64,000 nt of DNA from Phycisphaeraceae bacterium (GTDB taxonomy: Bacteria; Planctomycetota; Phycisphaerae; Phycisphaerales; UBA1924), in assembly GCA_019636535.1 (NCBI GenBank), contig JAHBXK010000016.1, forward strand, positions 1 to 64,000. Reading direction: 5' to 3'. Shown here piece by piece: positions 7,332-16,485 of the stretch; position 1 is the stretch's first letter; every line of letters starts with the position of its first letter. The notes beneath the pieces were generated by a model. That model was not told the DNA's origin. It was given only the letters and a program-made list of their open reading frames with translations, and searched no databases. Position numbers and translations under genes: made by a program.

Positions 7332-8666
7332 TCAGACGACGTTGAAGCGTTCGGAGCGGATGCGGTCGCGGCTGACGGTGCGATCGAGGAGCGCTGACTC
7401 GACCGCGTTCATCATCGGGTCGGGTCCACAGATCATGAACACGGCGGAGGCGAAGTCTTCGGTCGAGAGTGCGCGGTCGAGCACTTCGGGGGTGACGTAG
7501 CCGGTCGGTCCGGTCCAATGTTCGGGCGGGTGCTCGAGGACGTGGACGATGCGGAGGGGAAGTGACTGGGCGAGCCGGTCGAGTTCGTGGCGGAGGGCGG
7601 CCTTCTCGAGCGTCTGGTTGGCGTAGATGAGCGTGACGGGACGGCGGTCGTTGCGATCGTGCATCGATCGCAGGATGCTGAGCATGGGTGTGATGCCGAT
7701 GCCGCCGGCGATGAGCACGGCGCGGGGTGCGTCGGCGGGCAATCGGAAGCCGCCGGCGGGACCGTCGACGAAGACGGTTGAGCCGATGGGGAGTCGGCCG
7801 ATCGTCGAGGTGAAGTCGCCGAGTTCCTTGATGGTGAACTCGAGGCGGGCGGGGTTTGCCGCGCTGGAGGCGATGGTGAAGGGGTGTTGCCGCAGGCTCC
7901 AGGGCGAATCGGCGAAGGTGAGCCACACGAACTGGCCGGGCTCGAAGGGGATGGAGTCGTGGCCGTGGGCCTCGATCTCGACGGTCCAGACACGGTCGCG
8001 CTCGTTGCGAACCTGCGCAAGTCGGTAGGGTCGCTTGCGGACGGATCGGGGGTGGAGGAGACGCATGTGCGCCAGGATCGCCAAGGGTGCGCCGATGAGC
8101 AGCACGAACGCGGCGGCCTTGGGTGCGGGGTCGGCGTAGTGGCCGACCATCACGACGTGCGCCATGCCGACGAGCATGACGATGGATGCCAGCCCGCCGT
8201 GCGTCAGTCGCCACCACTCGTACGAGATGCCGAGCCGGGCGCGAAAGACCGAGAGGAGGATGACCAGGGCGAGCGCGCCGCACGCGGTGGAGAGCGCTGC
8301 GGCTCGCATGAAGTTGACGCGAGGATCGAAGAAGGAGGCGTAGGCCGGTTGGACGATGATGAGCACCGCGGGGTGGGCGAAGACGAAGACGGCCGCGGCG
8401 ATCCCGGCGTACTTGTGGAACTGCAGGAGCGAGTCCTGACCGATGCGGCGAGACAAGGGACCGAATCGGGCGGAGAGGATGAACTGCAGGCCCATCATCG
8501 ACAGGGCGATGAAGCCGAGCGCCACACCGAACTCGACACCGAAGCCGCGCGCGAATTCGGGTGGCCGGATGAGTGCCAGCACGAGCGGCAGAGCGCAGAG
8601 GACCACGTAGAGTGCGACGAGCAGGGTGGTGGTCCGGGTGAAGGGGCGGGTCATCCGATGGACCAT
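7332..8666 (-). CDS. Ferric-reductase-like transmembrane oxidoreductase
   Basis: 444 residues. The N-terminal half has about six membrane segments with histidines placed as in ferric-reductase/NOX haem-binding domains (LLQFHKYAGIAAAVFVFAHP, then WWRLTHGGLAS and GMAHVVMVGHY). The C-terminal half is a ferredoxin-NADP reductase-type module: FAD-binding SLRQHPFTIASS near residue 255, NAD(P)-binding AVLIAGGIGITPML near 330, and CGPDPMM near the end. It should move electrons from NAD(P)H through FAD and haem across the membrane, to ferric iron or another acceptor; the physiological acceptor is not deducible. It is transcribed away from tRNA-Ala and followed by a tiny membrane protein. Confidence 0.88.
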   Translation of the reverse strand: MVHRMTRPFTRTTTLLVALYVVLCALPLVLALIRPPEFARGFGVEFGVALGFIALSMMGLQFILSARFGPLSRRIGQDSLLQFHKYAGIAAAVFVFAHPAVLIIVQPAYASFFDPRVNFMRAAALSTACGALALVILLSVFRARLGISYEWWRLTHGGLASIVMLVGMAHVVMVGHYADPAPKAAAFVLLIGAPLAILAHMRLLHPRSVRKRPYRLAQVRNERDRVWTVEIEAHGHDSIPFEPGQFVWLTFADSPWSLRQHPFTIASSAANPARLEFTIKELGDFTSTIGRLPIGSTVFVDGPAGGFRLPADAPRAVLIAGGIGITPMLSILRSMHDRNDRRPVTLIYANQTLEKAALRHELDRLAQSLPLRIVHVLEHPPEHWTGPTGYVTPEVLDRALSTEDFASAVFMICGPDPMMNAVESALLDRTVSRDRIRSERFNVV

Positions 8667-9123
8667 ACCCCGGATGGGCGGGCGACATCGGCGTCGTCAA
8701 AGCGTCGAGTGAACGGGGGAGGGGGGCTTCGGGCTGGGTCGGTTCGGGGCGGCGTGCGGGTCGATAGGAGCCGAGGGTGCGAGCGGTCGTCGACTCGACC
8801 GGGTGGCGGGTCCGCTGGTCTTGGATACGGTCATTTTCCTACCGCGTGCCGGTCGGTTTTGGGACGAGGGGCGAACGTCGGCATCATGGGCGGTCGATGC
8901 TCATAACTTTCGACCGTACAGACTTTTAGATCACGGTCATGGCTAGCGTGACGCGGACAATCGTCGCGAGGCCGCATCATTCGCGAACAAAAATCTGGCA
9001 ATCCCCCCAGCGAAAACGCTTGTTTCGGATGAGATCGACGGTATATTCTGAGAGTCGATACCGCCCGATTGGGGTGGGTTCGAAGACAAGTTTTCACCAA
9101 CTGCAACAGGCAGGAGAGAAGAG
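8667..9123. other. Divergent intergenic region
   Basis: This region lies between the starts of the ferric-reductase-like gene (minus) and an exported protein (plus). The right end becomes AT-rich and holds a good plus-strand promoter (9020-9047) and a ribosome site (GGCAGGAGAGAAG) just before 9124. I see no gene or clear RNA in 8700-9000. Confidence 0.5.
9020..9047 (+). promoter_or_regulatory. Promoter of the exported protein at 9124
   Basis: TTGTTT (9020-9025), a 16-base spacer and TATATT (9042-9047), giving a leader of about 70 bases that ends in GGCAGGAGAG before the ATG. Confidence 0.55.
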
Positions 9124-10368
9124 ATGACCAATCAGTTGTCGGTTCGCTTTTCCCCGATCCGGGGCAAGGGTGTCGTTGCCCGCGCAGCGGCGGTGATGCT
9201 GTCGGCGTGCGGCCTTTCGGCGGGCGCGGGTGCGAACCCGATTCCGTTCAGCACCGTTGAGAGCAGCCATTGGCTCTTGGTCGGCATGGGTCCGGTGAAC
9301 ACCTCCGGTCAGCAGCCGGGCGTGGGCCAGGCGGTGAACGTGAACAACTTTGAACTCGGCGCGAACAAGGCCCCGACGCCGGCGCCGAGCAATTTCCTGA
9401 ACAGCGGCGGCGGCCCGTCGCTGCTCGGGAACGTGCCGAACATTCCGCTCAACGCGCGGCCGGTCGCCTCGGGGATCTGCGGGAACGGGAACATCGCGAT
9501 CACGCATGCGAACGGCGTTTTCAACCTGCAGGACGTGGGCGTGTATGGGGACCGGGGTGTGTGGGCGCAGCGGGCACTGCCCGGCGCCAACGCGGGCACC
9601 CAGAACTCGTTCTTCAACGACCCGAACCACTTTCCCAACACGTTCACGTCGACGGGGTTCACGAACCCGGGCGTTCACAACAACACGGGCGGCTTCGGCA
9701 CGAACGTGAACCCCGGGCAGGCGGTTCAATCGACGCGGATGGACGCGAACAACTACGCGGGCGTGACGGGCGGGGTTGATCACTCAGCGCTGCGGAACGA
9801 ACTGGCCTCCGCGCGGACGGCGATCAACGGGCTCGTGTCGACCCAGACGCTGAACGTCAGCGGTTCGGGTGGGACGATCAATTCGCACACGACGATCACG
9901 CTGCAGCCGGGCCTGAATGTCATTGACATCGTAACGGGCGGGAACGACTTCAAGATCGAGAACTCGAACTTCGTGATCGACGGCCCGGAGATGTCGGCGG
10001 CGATCTTCCGGCTGCCGAGCAACCAGAACATGCTGATCTCGAACGCGAACGTCCTGATCGGCAACGGCGGGATCGACCTGGGCGCGGTGATGTTCTACAC
10101 GGACCGACAGAACAACAACGCGCACTTCAACTTCAGCAACACGGTGCTCAACGGCGTGGTGTTCTGGTCGCTTGGACTCAAGGGCGGCGAGATCAACATC
10201 GACAACGCGCAGGGCTGCACGCAGTTGATCGCCGACAAGATCACCCTGAACGACGTGCGTTTCTGCGGCTGCGCATTCGACACGATGACGCTCGTTCCGT
10301 CGCCGGGCGCTGCGGGGCTACTGGCGATGGCGGGCCTCTGGGCCGGGCGTCGGCGTCGGTCGCGGTGA
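9124..10368 (+). CDS. Exported protein with PEP-CTERM-like anchor
   Basis: 414 residues. There is a signal peptide (ARAAAVMLSACGLSAGAGA, cleaved near residue 40), then a long Asn/Gly-rich beta-type domain, then the tail LVPSPGAAGLLAMAGLWAG-RRRRSR. The middle (TITLQPGLNVIDIVTGG, SNFVIDGPEMSAAIFRLPS) resembles choice-of-anchor A-type domains, in which repeated short strands build a beta structure. Two cysteines occur near residue 120 (SGICGNGNIA) and three in GCTQ and CGCAF near the end. The gene has its own promoter and a strong ribosome site. It is presumably cut and anchored at the surface by an exosortase-like enzyme, which is not in the window. Function unknown; structural or adhesive is likely. 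Confidence 0.85.
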   Translation: MTNQLSVRFSPIRGKGVVARAAAVMLSACGLSAGAGANPIPFSTVESSHWLLVGMGPVNTSGQQPGVGQAVNVNNFELGANKAPTPAPSNFLNSGGGPSLLGNVPNIPLNARPVASGICGNGNIAITHANGVFNLQDVGVYGDRGVWAQRALPGANAGTQNSFFNDPNHFPNTFTSTGFTNPGVHNNTGGFGTNVNPGQAVQSTRMDANNYAGVTGGVDHSALRNELASARTAINGLVSTQTLNVSGSGGTINSHTTITLQPGLNVIDIVTGGNDFKIENSNFVIDGPEMSAAIFRLPSNQNMLISNANVLIGNGGIDLGAVMFYTDRQNNNAHFNFSNTVLNGVVFWSLGLKGGEINIDNAQGCTQLIADKITLNDVRFCGCAFDTMTLVPSPGAAGLLAMAGLWAGRRRRSR

Positions 10369-10454
10369 TCGCCGGGATTCACCTTCGATTGCACATGAAG
10401 CGACGCTGCCCCGAGCGGGCGCGAGGGTGGTAGCATTGCGCAAGGCAGGTGCGC

Positions 10455-10880
10455 ATGCTTCATCGGGTTGCGGCCATCGTGATGTCGGCGTTGCTGGTCC
10501 TCTCGGGACCGGCGTTGCGGCTTGGCATCGCGGGTGGATCCGGCGAGCAGTTCACTTTGAGCATCGGCCTGTGTGATGAGTGCCGTCCCGCGATGAGCGG
10601 GGATGCGGGCGCAGCTTGTCCGCTCTGCGGGCCGGAGTGCCCGTGTGCCGGGAAGGACGATCGTCGAGCGCCGACGCGGGAGCCGCCGGTCGCGCCGAGC
10701 GGGGCGGGTTTGGTGGAACTTTGGCGGCTGCTTGCCACCGCTCAGCGCTTTGAGATGGCGTTGGGGCTGGGCGATGCGCCGGCCAGGCCCGAGCGGATGG
10801 CGTTCGCCCGGGATGGCGGGCACGCCCGGCCCGGCACGATCGGCCAGCGGCTGGCGTTGATCGGCGTGCGAACGACCTAG
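10455..10880 (+). CDS. Cys-rich exported hypothetical protein
   Basis: 141 residues from ATG at 10455, chosen over the in-frame GTG at 10449 because AAGGCAGG sits five bases upstream. A signal peptide (VAAIVMSALLVLSGPALRLG) is followed by a cysteine cluster with CDEC, CPLC and CPC arrangements between residues 38 and 63. The rest is amphipathic with an RFEMALGLGD stretch. The cluster resembles periplasmic metal-binding peptides, and the next two plus-strand genes encode an HMA lipoprotein and an outer-membrane barrel. A role in copper or other soft-metal handling is inferred from these neighbours. No named family recognised. Confidence 0.65.
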   Translation: MLHRVAAIVMSALLVLSGPALRLGIAGGSGEQFTLSIGLCDECRPAMSGDAGAACPLCGPECPCAGKDDRRAPTREPPVAPSGAGLVELWRLLATAQRFEMALGLGDAPARPERMAFARDGGHARPGTIGQRLALIGVRTT

Positions 10881-11098
10881 CGGCGGGCGAGCGGGGTTGC
10901 TGCGCGCACGCCGGGGAGTGGCCAGCGCGCGGGAACCCGCGACGAGTCGGCGACGGCCGGTCACCTCGGACATGTCGAGGCATGACCCGCTGGCGACCGG
11001 CGTGCTTGCTCGTGCGTTCCGCTTGTTTTCAACTTGAATCCAAACTTTTGCATCGCGCGGTGGGCGTTGATTTCGCCGCCGCGCTGGAGACTCGACTC

Positions 11099-11494
11099 AT
11101 GACGACCAATCGATTCGGCTCGACGTTGATGGTGATGTTCTGTGCGTGTGCGTTGGTGACGCTGCTCTCGGCGTGCGCGGGGGGCGGCTCGGGCGCTTCG
11201 CGAGACGACGGCGCGGGCACCGGCAGCGCTCGTACCTCGTGGATGTCGGACACCGCGCCGATCGATGAGGCCTCGGCGACGCTGACGGTGCAGGGGCTCT
11301 CATGCCCGAAGTGTGCGAACAACGTGGACCTGTCGCTCGCGAAGGTTCGCGGCGTGAAGTCGGCGGCGATCGACATGGCTTCGGGGGAGGTAAAGGTGGC
11401 GTTCGCGGAGGAAGGCGCCCGGCCGAGCCGGGCTGATCTGGCGAGGGCGATCGATCGGACCGGGTTCACGCTGGTGGACATCCGCGTGCCGTGA
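11099..11494 (+). CDS. Lipoprotein with heavy-metal-associated (HMA) domain
   Basis: 131 residues from ATG at 11099. A lipoprotein signal (FCACALVTLLSAC, lipobox LSAC with Cys26) is followed by a short linker and one HMA domain of ferredoxin-like fold. The metal motif is GLSCPKCANNVD, a CxxC as in copper and mercury chaperones, and the fold ends near FTLVDIRVP. A longer in-frame start at 10982 would bury the lipobox and is rejected. It should bind a monovalent or divalent soft metal at the outer membrane or in the periplasm. It lies between a Cys-rich exported protein and an outer-membrane barrel. No P-type ATPase is adjacent, so the partner is unknown. Confidence 0.85.
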   Translation: MTTNRFGSTLMVMFCACALVTLLSACAGGGSGASRDDGAGTGSARTSWMSDTAPIDEASATLTVQGLSCPKCANNVDLSLAKVRGVKSAAIDMASGEVKVAFAEEGARPSRADLARAIDRTGFTLVDIRVP

Positions 11495-11631
11495 CGTGAG
11501 CCGGGGGCCGTGCGGATCGGGCGAGTGAAGGGAACACGGTGGCGCTGCGCCCGGTGATTCCCGGACGATGCGGACAGACCGAGCCGCTGCGCTGCGTGCC
11601 AGCGCGGCAGGCCAATACAAGGACCGATGCG

Positions 11632-12525
11632 ATGCCAATGAACCGAGAGTTGACGGCCGGATGGGACGTGAGCGTGGCGCCACGGAAGCTTCGTGCGATC
11701 ATGGGTGCGTGCGTCTGCTTGCTGTGCGGAGCGCAGGGCGTGCTGGGCCAGGAGGCGATCAACACGCCCGCGCCGACGCAGCCGGGCGCGGGGAACTGGG
11801 TGGTTCGGGAGCAAGTCCGATTCATGTGGTACGAGGATCTGCCGAACGATCCGGGTGGCAGCGTTCGCGACATGACGCTGCTCACGATCATTCAGCACGG
11901 GATCACGGGGAGTCTGAGCGCGGAGTTGTCGCTGCCGCTGATCGGTCGGCAGCGCTCGGCGGATGACCCGGCGGCGGAGGACGGGAGCGCGAGGGGGTTG
12001 GGGGACATCTCGGCGGGTTTGAAACTTCGGCTGTGGCAGGCCGACACGGGCGCGGTGGACACGATGCGTCTGAGCGTCTTCGGCAACGTCGAGATGCCGA
12101 CGGGGCACGACGAGTTCTCGTCGGACTCGTTCGATCCGACGATCGGCGCCACGTTCATGGCGATCTCGGGTCGGCACGGCTTCAACCAGGCGCTGTCGTG
12201 GAAGTTCACGACGGGCGACCTCGCCGAGCCGATCGGGCCGGGGGAGAGCCTCAGCGATCTGTTGAAGTTCGACTCGGCCTATCTGTACCGGCTGTCGCCG
12301 GCGGAGTACACGAGCGAGTTGCGGGCGGCGACGTACGGCGTGGTCGAACTCAACGGGTTCTACGAGACCAACGGTGACTTGCAGGTGTTTCTGTCGCCAG
12401 GGATTCTGTACGAAGCGCCGCGGTTCGCGCTCGAGGCGGCGATTCAGATTCCGGTCTATCAGGACGTGGACCACCGGGCGGAGAGCACGTTCGGGTTCGT
12501 GCTCGGGTTGCGCATCCTGTTCTGA
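11632..12525 (+). CDS. Outer-membrane beta-barrel, MetA/phenol-type transporter family
   Basis: 297 residues from ATG at 11632; the frame extends upstream to 11539 but the signal peptide (LRAIMGACVCLLCGAQGVLG) starts after this ATG. The mature part has alternating strands ending in the aromatic C-terminus LGFVLGLRILF, typical of barrel proteins, with segments such as GLGDISAGLKLRLW, NVEMPTGHDEFSSDSFDP and FLSPGILYEAPRFALEAAI. This pattern matches the MetA-pathway-of-phenol-degradation transporter family, whose members are often found with metal genes. It starts 137 bases after the HMA lipoprotein and could be the pore of the same system; substrate unknown. Confidence 0.75.
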   Translation: MPMNRELTAGWDVSVAPRKLRAIMGACVCLLCGAQGVLGQEAINTPAPTQPGAGNWVVREQVRFMWYEDLPNDPGGSVRDMTLLTIIQHGITGSLSAELSLPLIGRQRSADDPAAEDGSARGLGDISAGLKLRLWQADTGAVDTMRLSVFGNVEMPTGHDEFSSDSFDPTIGATFMAISGRHGFNQALSWKFTTGDLAEPIGPGESLSDLLKFDSAYLYRLSPAEYTSELRAATYGVVELNGFYETNGDLQVFLSPGILYEAPRFALEAAIQIPVYQDVDHRAESTFGFVLGLRILF

Positions 12526-12551
12526 TCGATCGGTCGGGTGCGATGAGCGGC

Positions 12552-13217
12552 TCACTCGACCAGTTCGTAGAGCCCGGAGCCGTAGGTCTTGAGTTTGCCC
12601 TGCTTGACCAGTTCGTCCCAGACCGCGCGCGGAAACTCACGGGGCGGCTGGATGGCGACGGTGGCGCTCTTTCGACCGCCCGTCAGGACCTTCGAGCCCA
12701 ACCGGCTTTCTTCCTCGAGCCGGGTGAGTTTGAGACGCTTTTTGAAGGCTCCGAGGGCGGACTTCAGCGTCTCGGGCGGAACGACGGTCTCGTTCGGAGC
12801 GGCTGCGCCGGTTGCGGGCGCAGCGCGGCTGTCGGGCATCGGCGCTGAGGTGGACGTTGGGGTTGGGGTTGACGTTGGAACTTCGCTCGACGGCGGGGTC
12901 GTTGAGACTGGTGCGGACCTGGGCTTGTCGGCGAGCACCTTGGCGCCGGGCTGCGAGAGCGCCTGGACAACCGCCGCCAGTTCCTCGACCCTTCGCTCGT
13001 TGACGATCCGGGCGGCCTTGAGCGGGTCGATGGAGGTCTTCTTGAGCGCGGTGGCAGCGCTCTTCCAGAGCGGGGCGGACTTCTTCGGGTCGTCAGCGCT
13101 GAGGTAAAGATCGCTGACGAGTTCGGCGAGTTTGCCGACGACGAGCGTGTCCTGGTTGTCGTAGTAGCGCTGGACGATTCCCTGCTGGTACTTGCTGAGG
13201 TGCTGGCCCTTGGACAT
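12552..13217 (-). CDS. Conserved hypothetical protein with Pro/Thr-rich linker
   Basis: 221 residues. The N-terminal third (HLSKYQQGIVQRYYDNQDT to ALKKTSIDP) is helical and basic; a Pro/Thr/Ser-rich linker (about residues 102-137) separates it from a C-terminal basic domain (LGAFKKRLKLTRLEEE, then FPRAVWDELVKQGKLKTYG). No enzyme motif. The N-terminal sequence looks familiar from planctomycete genomes but has no assigned role that I know. Two basic domains joined by a flexible linker suggest nucleic-acid binding, as an inference. It is divergent from mutS, with about 90 bases between the starts. Confidence 0.75.
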   Translation of the reverse strand: MSKGQHLSKYQQGIVQRYYDNQDTLVVGKLAELVSDLYLSADDPKKSAPLWKSAATALKKTSIDPLKAARIVNERRVEELAAVVQALSQPGAKVLADKPRSAPVSTTPPSSEVPTSTPTPTSTSAPMPDSRAAPATGAAAPNETVVPPETLKSALGAFKKRLKLTRLEEESRLGSKVLTGGRKSATVAIQPPREFPRAVWDELVKQGKLKTYGSGLYELVE

Positions 13218-13306
13218 GGGGACAGGATAGTGCGGGCGGGTGAGCGCGTGGATTCGACAGGCCGAACGCCGGGCGAACCCGGCGGCCTTACCCTTTGCAT
13301 CCCTGT

Positions 13307-16291
13307 ATGGCCGACCCGCGTGACACCCCGGCGATGCGTCAGTACTACCGCTTCAAGCGGGAGCACCCGGACTGTCTGTTGCTGTTTCGGATCGGTGATT
13401 TCTACGAGACGTTCGATGATGATGCGGTCACGCTCTCGCGGGCTGTCGGGTTGACGCTGACGCAGCGGACCGAGGGCGTTCCGATGGCCGGGATGCCGTT
13501 TCATCAGTTGGACACGTACCTGCGACGGCTGGTGGACAAGGGGTTCAAGGTTGCGGTGTGCGACCAGATCGAGGACGCGGCGCAGGCCAAGGCCCGCGCA
13601 TCGCAGACACCGAAGGCGGGGAAGCAGGACGGCAAGGCGGCCGCGGCCGTGGGGATCATCCAGCGCGAGGTGTCACGCGTGTTGACGCCGGGCACGCTGG
13701 TGGACGAATCGCTGTTGCAGGCCGATGCGCAGGCGACGCTCGCGGCGGTGAGCTTTCCCGACGGCGGGAACTCCCCCACTTCGCCCGTTCACGCGGCGGT
13801 GGTCGACCTTTCCACTGGGCGGTTTGTGCTGATCGACTCGACGGTCACGTCGATCGTGGACGAACTGGTGCGTCGGAGCGTGACGGAACTGCTGTTCTCC
13901 GCGCCGAACTCGGATGAGCCGCCGCCGCGCGTTCGCGCGATGCTCGATGCGCTCGGCATCGCGGGGTCTGGGCGTCCGGCGTGGCACTTTCGGCCCGCCG
14001 AAGCGCTCGAGGCGATCAAGTCGACGTACGGTGTTTCGTCGCTGGCCGGGTTCGGGCTGAGCGAGAGCGACCCGTGCGTGCCCGCGGCGGGGGCGGTGCT
14101 GCGGTACCTGCGCACGACGCAGGCGGTTGAGAGCGATGAGGCCGCGGGGGGCGGAGACTCCGGCCGGGCGGACGTGATCGACCCGTTCGCCTCGGGAAGG
14201 GCGATCGATCAGCCGGGGAGTGTCGGTCCGAAGCGGCCGCGAGCGACGCTGGCGCACCTGCAACCGCCCAAGCGCGAAGACGACACGAGCATCTGCCAGT
14301 TGGACGCGACGAGTCTGCGTGCGCTGGAGGTGCTGCAGACGATGCGGGCGACCGCGCCGGGTGGTCGTCGCGGCGGGGCGGGCGGCCGCGAGGTCGAGTT
14401 GGACGGCTCGCTCGCGGGCGTGTTCGCGACGACGCGGACGTTCGCGGGGTGTCGGACATCGATGGGGAAGCGGTTGCTGCGCGACTGGCTGTGCCGGCCG
14501 TCACGCGACCTTTCGGTGATCGAGGGTCGGCAGCGTTGCGTCTCGACGCTGGTTGAGGACCAACGAACGGCCGAGACGCTGGACGGCGCGCTCGGCTCGA
14601 TCCAGGACGTGGCCCGCATCGCCGCGCGCGTGGCGCTCGGGCGGGCCACACCGCGCGACCTGGTGGGGTTGGGGCGATCGGTGGGGCGCGTGCGTGCGTT
14701 GGCGGAGGCCGTGGAGGGCGCGCCGGCGTTTGCGTCGAGCCGGGCGCGGTTGCTGGCGGTGGCGGGGGAACTGACGCCGCTGAGCGACGAGATTGCGCGG
14801 GTGTGCGTGGAGTCGCCGCCGGGGCACCTGCGCGAGGGCGGGCTGGTTCGTGACGGCGTGGACGCGCTGCTGGACGAAGCGCGGACGCTGCAGAAGGACG
14901 CGGCGGGGTGGATGGCGCAGTACCAGGCGAGTTTGATCGCCGAGCACGAACTGCCGAGCCTGAAGGTCGGGTACAACAAGGTTTTCGGGTATTACATCGA
15001 ACTTCCCGCCGCGCAGGCGAGGCGAGCGCCGGACATCTTTACACGCAAGCAGACGCTCAAGAGCGCGGAGCGGTACATCACGCCGGAGTTGCGCGAGTTT
15101 GAGCGGAAGGTGACGACGGCGGAGGCGCGGGCGCTGGAGCGCGAGCAGGCGATCTATCTGGACTTGTGCGCGAAGGCCGCGGAGAAGATCGGACCGATCA
15201 ACACGTTCGCGGACGTTGCGGCGGAGTTGGATGTGCTTCGGTGCTTTGCGCTCAAGGCAGCGCGTCGGGGTTGGGTTCGTCCGACCATCGTGGATGCGCC
15301 TGTGGTGAGGATCACGCAGGGGCGGCATCCGGTGCTGGACGAACTGCTTGAGAACGGCTTTGTGCCGAACGACGTGGCGCTGGGGTGCGCGGAGGAATCG
15401 GAGGCGAGCGCCGGGCCGTCGCTGGCGCTGATCACCGGGCCGAACATGGCGGGCAAGAGCACGTTCATCCGGCAGACAGCGCTCTTGGTGCTGCTGGCGC
15501 ACGCGGGGAGTTTCATTCCCGCGCAGAGCGCGGCGGTGGGGCTGACGGACCGGATCTTCACGCGGGTGGGGGCGGATGATGCGCTGCACGCGGGGCAGAG
15601 CACGTTCATGGTGGAGATGACCGAGACCGCGCGGATTCTGAACCACGCCACCGCGCGGTCGTTGATCGTGCTCGACGAGATCGGTCGCGGCACGAGCACG
15701 CTGGACGGGTTGAGCCTGGCGTGGGCGATCGCGGAGACGCTGGCGTCTGTGGGTGGTGAACGTGGCGGAGCGGGGCGCGGGCCGCGGACGCTGTTCGCGA
15801 CGCACTACCACGAGTTGACGGACTTGGAAGAGATGATGCCGGGGCGGGTGCGGAACCTGCACGTTTCGGTGCGCGAGTGGGGCGACGACATCGTGTTTCT
15901 GCACCGCATTTTGCCGGGGAGAACGGATCGGAGTTACGGCATCCACGTGGCGAAGTTGGCGGGGATGCCCGGGGGGACGGTGGCGCGTGCGAAGGAAGTG
16001 CTGGAGTCGTTGACGGTGCAGCACGGGCTGGGGACGAAGGGTGCGGGGGCGGGGGCGGAGACGGGAGAGACCGGGCGCGCGGGGGTGACGCGGAACGGGC
16101 GGAGCGGTCGGAGCGTGGTGAGCGCGGCGGGGGCGAGCGAGCACGGGCAGTTGGCGCTGTTCACGCGGTATGTGCCGCACCCGGCGGTGGAGGCGCTGAT
16201 GGAACTGAAACTGGACAGCCTGACCCCGTTGCAGGCGTTCGATGCGCTGCGTCGGCTGAAGGAAGAGACGGAGCGAACGCCGGGGGCGTGA
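13307..16291 (+). CDS. mutS: DNA mismatch repair protein MutS
   Basis: 994 residues from ATG at 13307, favoured over the in-frame TTG at 13295. The mismatch-reading motif is GDFYETF (Phe32, Glu34 in the Phe-x-Glu position). The connector and lever domains follow, with TPRDLVGLGRSVGRVR and SLKVGYNKVFGYYIELP in the core. The ATPase has Walker A GPNMAGKST near residue 712 and Walker B LIVLDEIGRGTSTLDG near 788, then TLFATHYHELTDLE. The protein is about 140 residues longer than E. coli MutS; Gly/Ala-rich inserts around residues 290-345 and 905-945 account for it. A short C-terminal module (YVPHPAVEALMELK) is kept. It recognises mispairs and recruits MutL, which is not in the window. Confidence 0.97.
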   Translation: MADPRDTPAMRQYYRFKREHPDCLLLFRIGDFYETFDDDAVTLSRAVGLTLTQRTEGVPMAGMPFHQLDTYLRRLVDKGFKVAVCDQIEDAAQAKARASQTPKAGKQDGKAAAAVGIIQREVSRVLTPGTLVDESLLQADAQATLAAVSFPDGGNSPTSPVHAAVVDLSTGRFVLIDSTVTSIVDELVRRSVTELLFSAPNSDEPPPRVRAMLDALGIAGSGRPAWHFRPAEALEAIKSTYGVSSLAGFGLSESDPCVPAAGAVLRYLRTTQAVESDEAAGGGDSGRADVIDPFASGRAIDQPGSVGPKRPRATLAHLQPPKREDDTSICQLDATSLRALEVLQTMRATAPGGRRGGAGGREVELDGSLAGVFATTRTFAGCRTSMGKRLLRDWLCRPSRDLSVIEGRQRCVSTLVEDQRTAETLDGALGSIQDVARIAARVALGRATPRDLVGLGRSVGRVRALAEAVEGAPAFASSRARLLAVAGELTPLSDEIARVCVESPPGHLREGGLVRDGVDALLDEARTLQKDAAGWMAQYQASLIAEHELPSLKVGYNKVFGYYIELPAAQARRAPDIFTRKQTLKSAERYITPELREFERKVTTAEARALEREQAIYLDLCAKAAEKIGPINTFADVAAELDVLRCFALKAARRGWVRPTIVDAPVVRITQGRHPVLDELLENGFVPNDVALGCAEESEASAGPSLALITGPNMAGKSTFIRQTALLVLLAHAGSFIPAQSAAVGLTDRIFTRVGADDALHAGQSTFMVEMTETARILNHATARSLIVLDEIGRGTSTLDGLSLAWAIAETLASVGGERGGAGRGPRTLFATHYHELTDLEEMMPGRVRNLHVSVREWGDDIVFLHRILPGRTDRSYGIHVAKLAGMPGGTVARAKEVLESLTVQHGLGTKGAGAGAETGETGRAGVTRNGRSGRSVVSAAGASEHGQLALFTRYVPHPAVEALMELKLDSLTPLQAFDALRRLKEETERTPGA

Positions 16292-16485
16292 GCGGCGTGG
16301 GGCGGTCGGAGGCGGCGGGAAGGGGCGAGGGGAAACTCTTGAATGGGTCGGGGGTGGTGCCCAATGTTGCGAGGTGGGAAAGGGGAGCGGCTCGATTCGG
16401 GCACGATGCGCCAGCGCGAACGAAGCAGGACCGATATCCTCGAAACCAACTTGGGGGTTTCTACGTATTCACCTATGGCTGGCAG

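Noticed and set aside
11539-11631. Start of the outer-membrane barrel at 11539
   Set aside because: It would place an Arg/Cys-rich tract ahead of the signal peptide; the ATG at 11632 fits export better.
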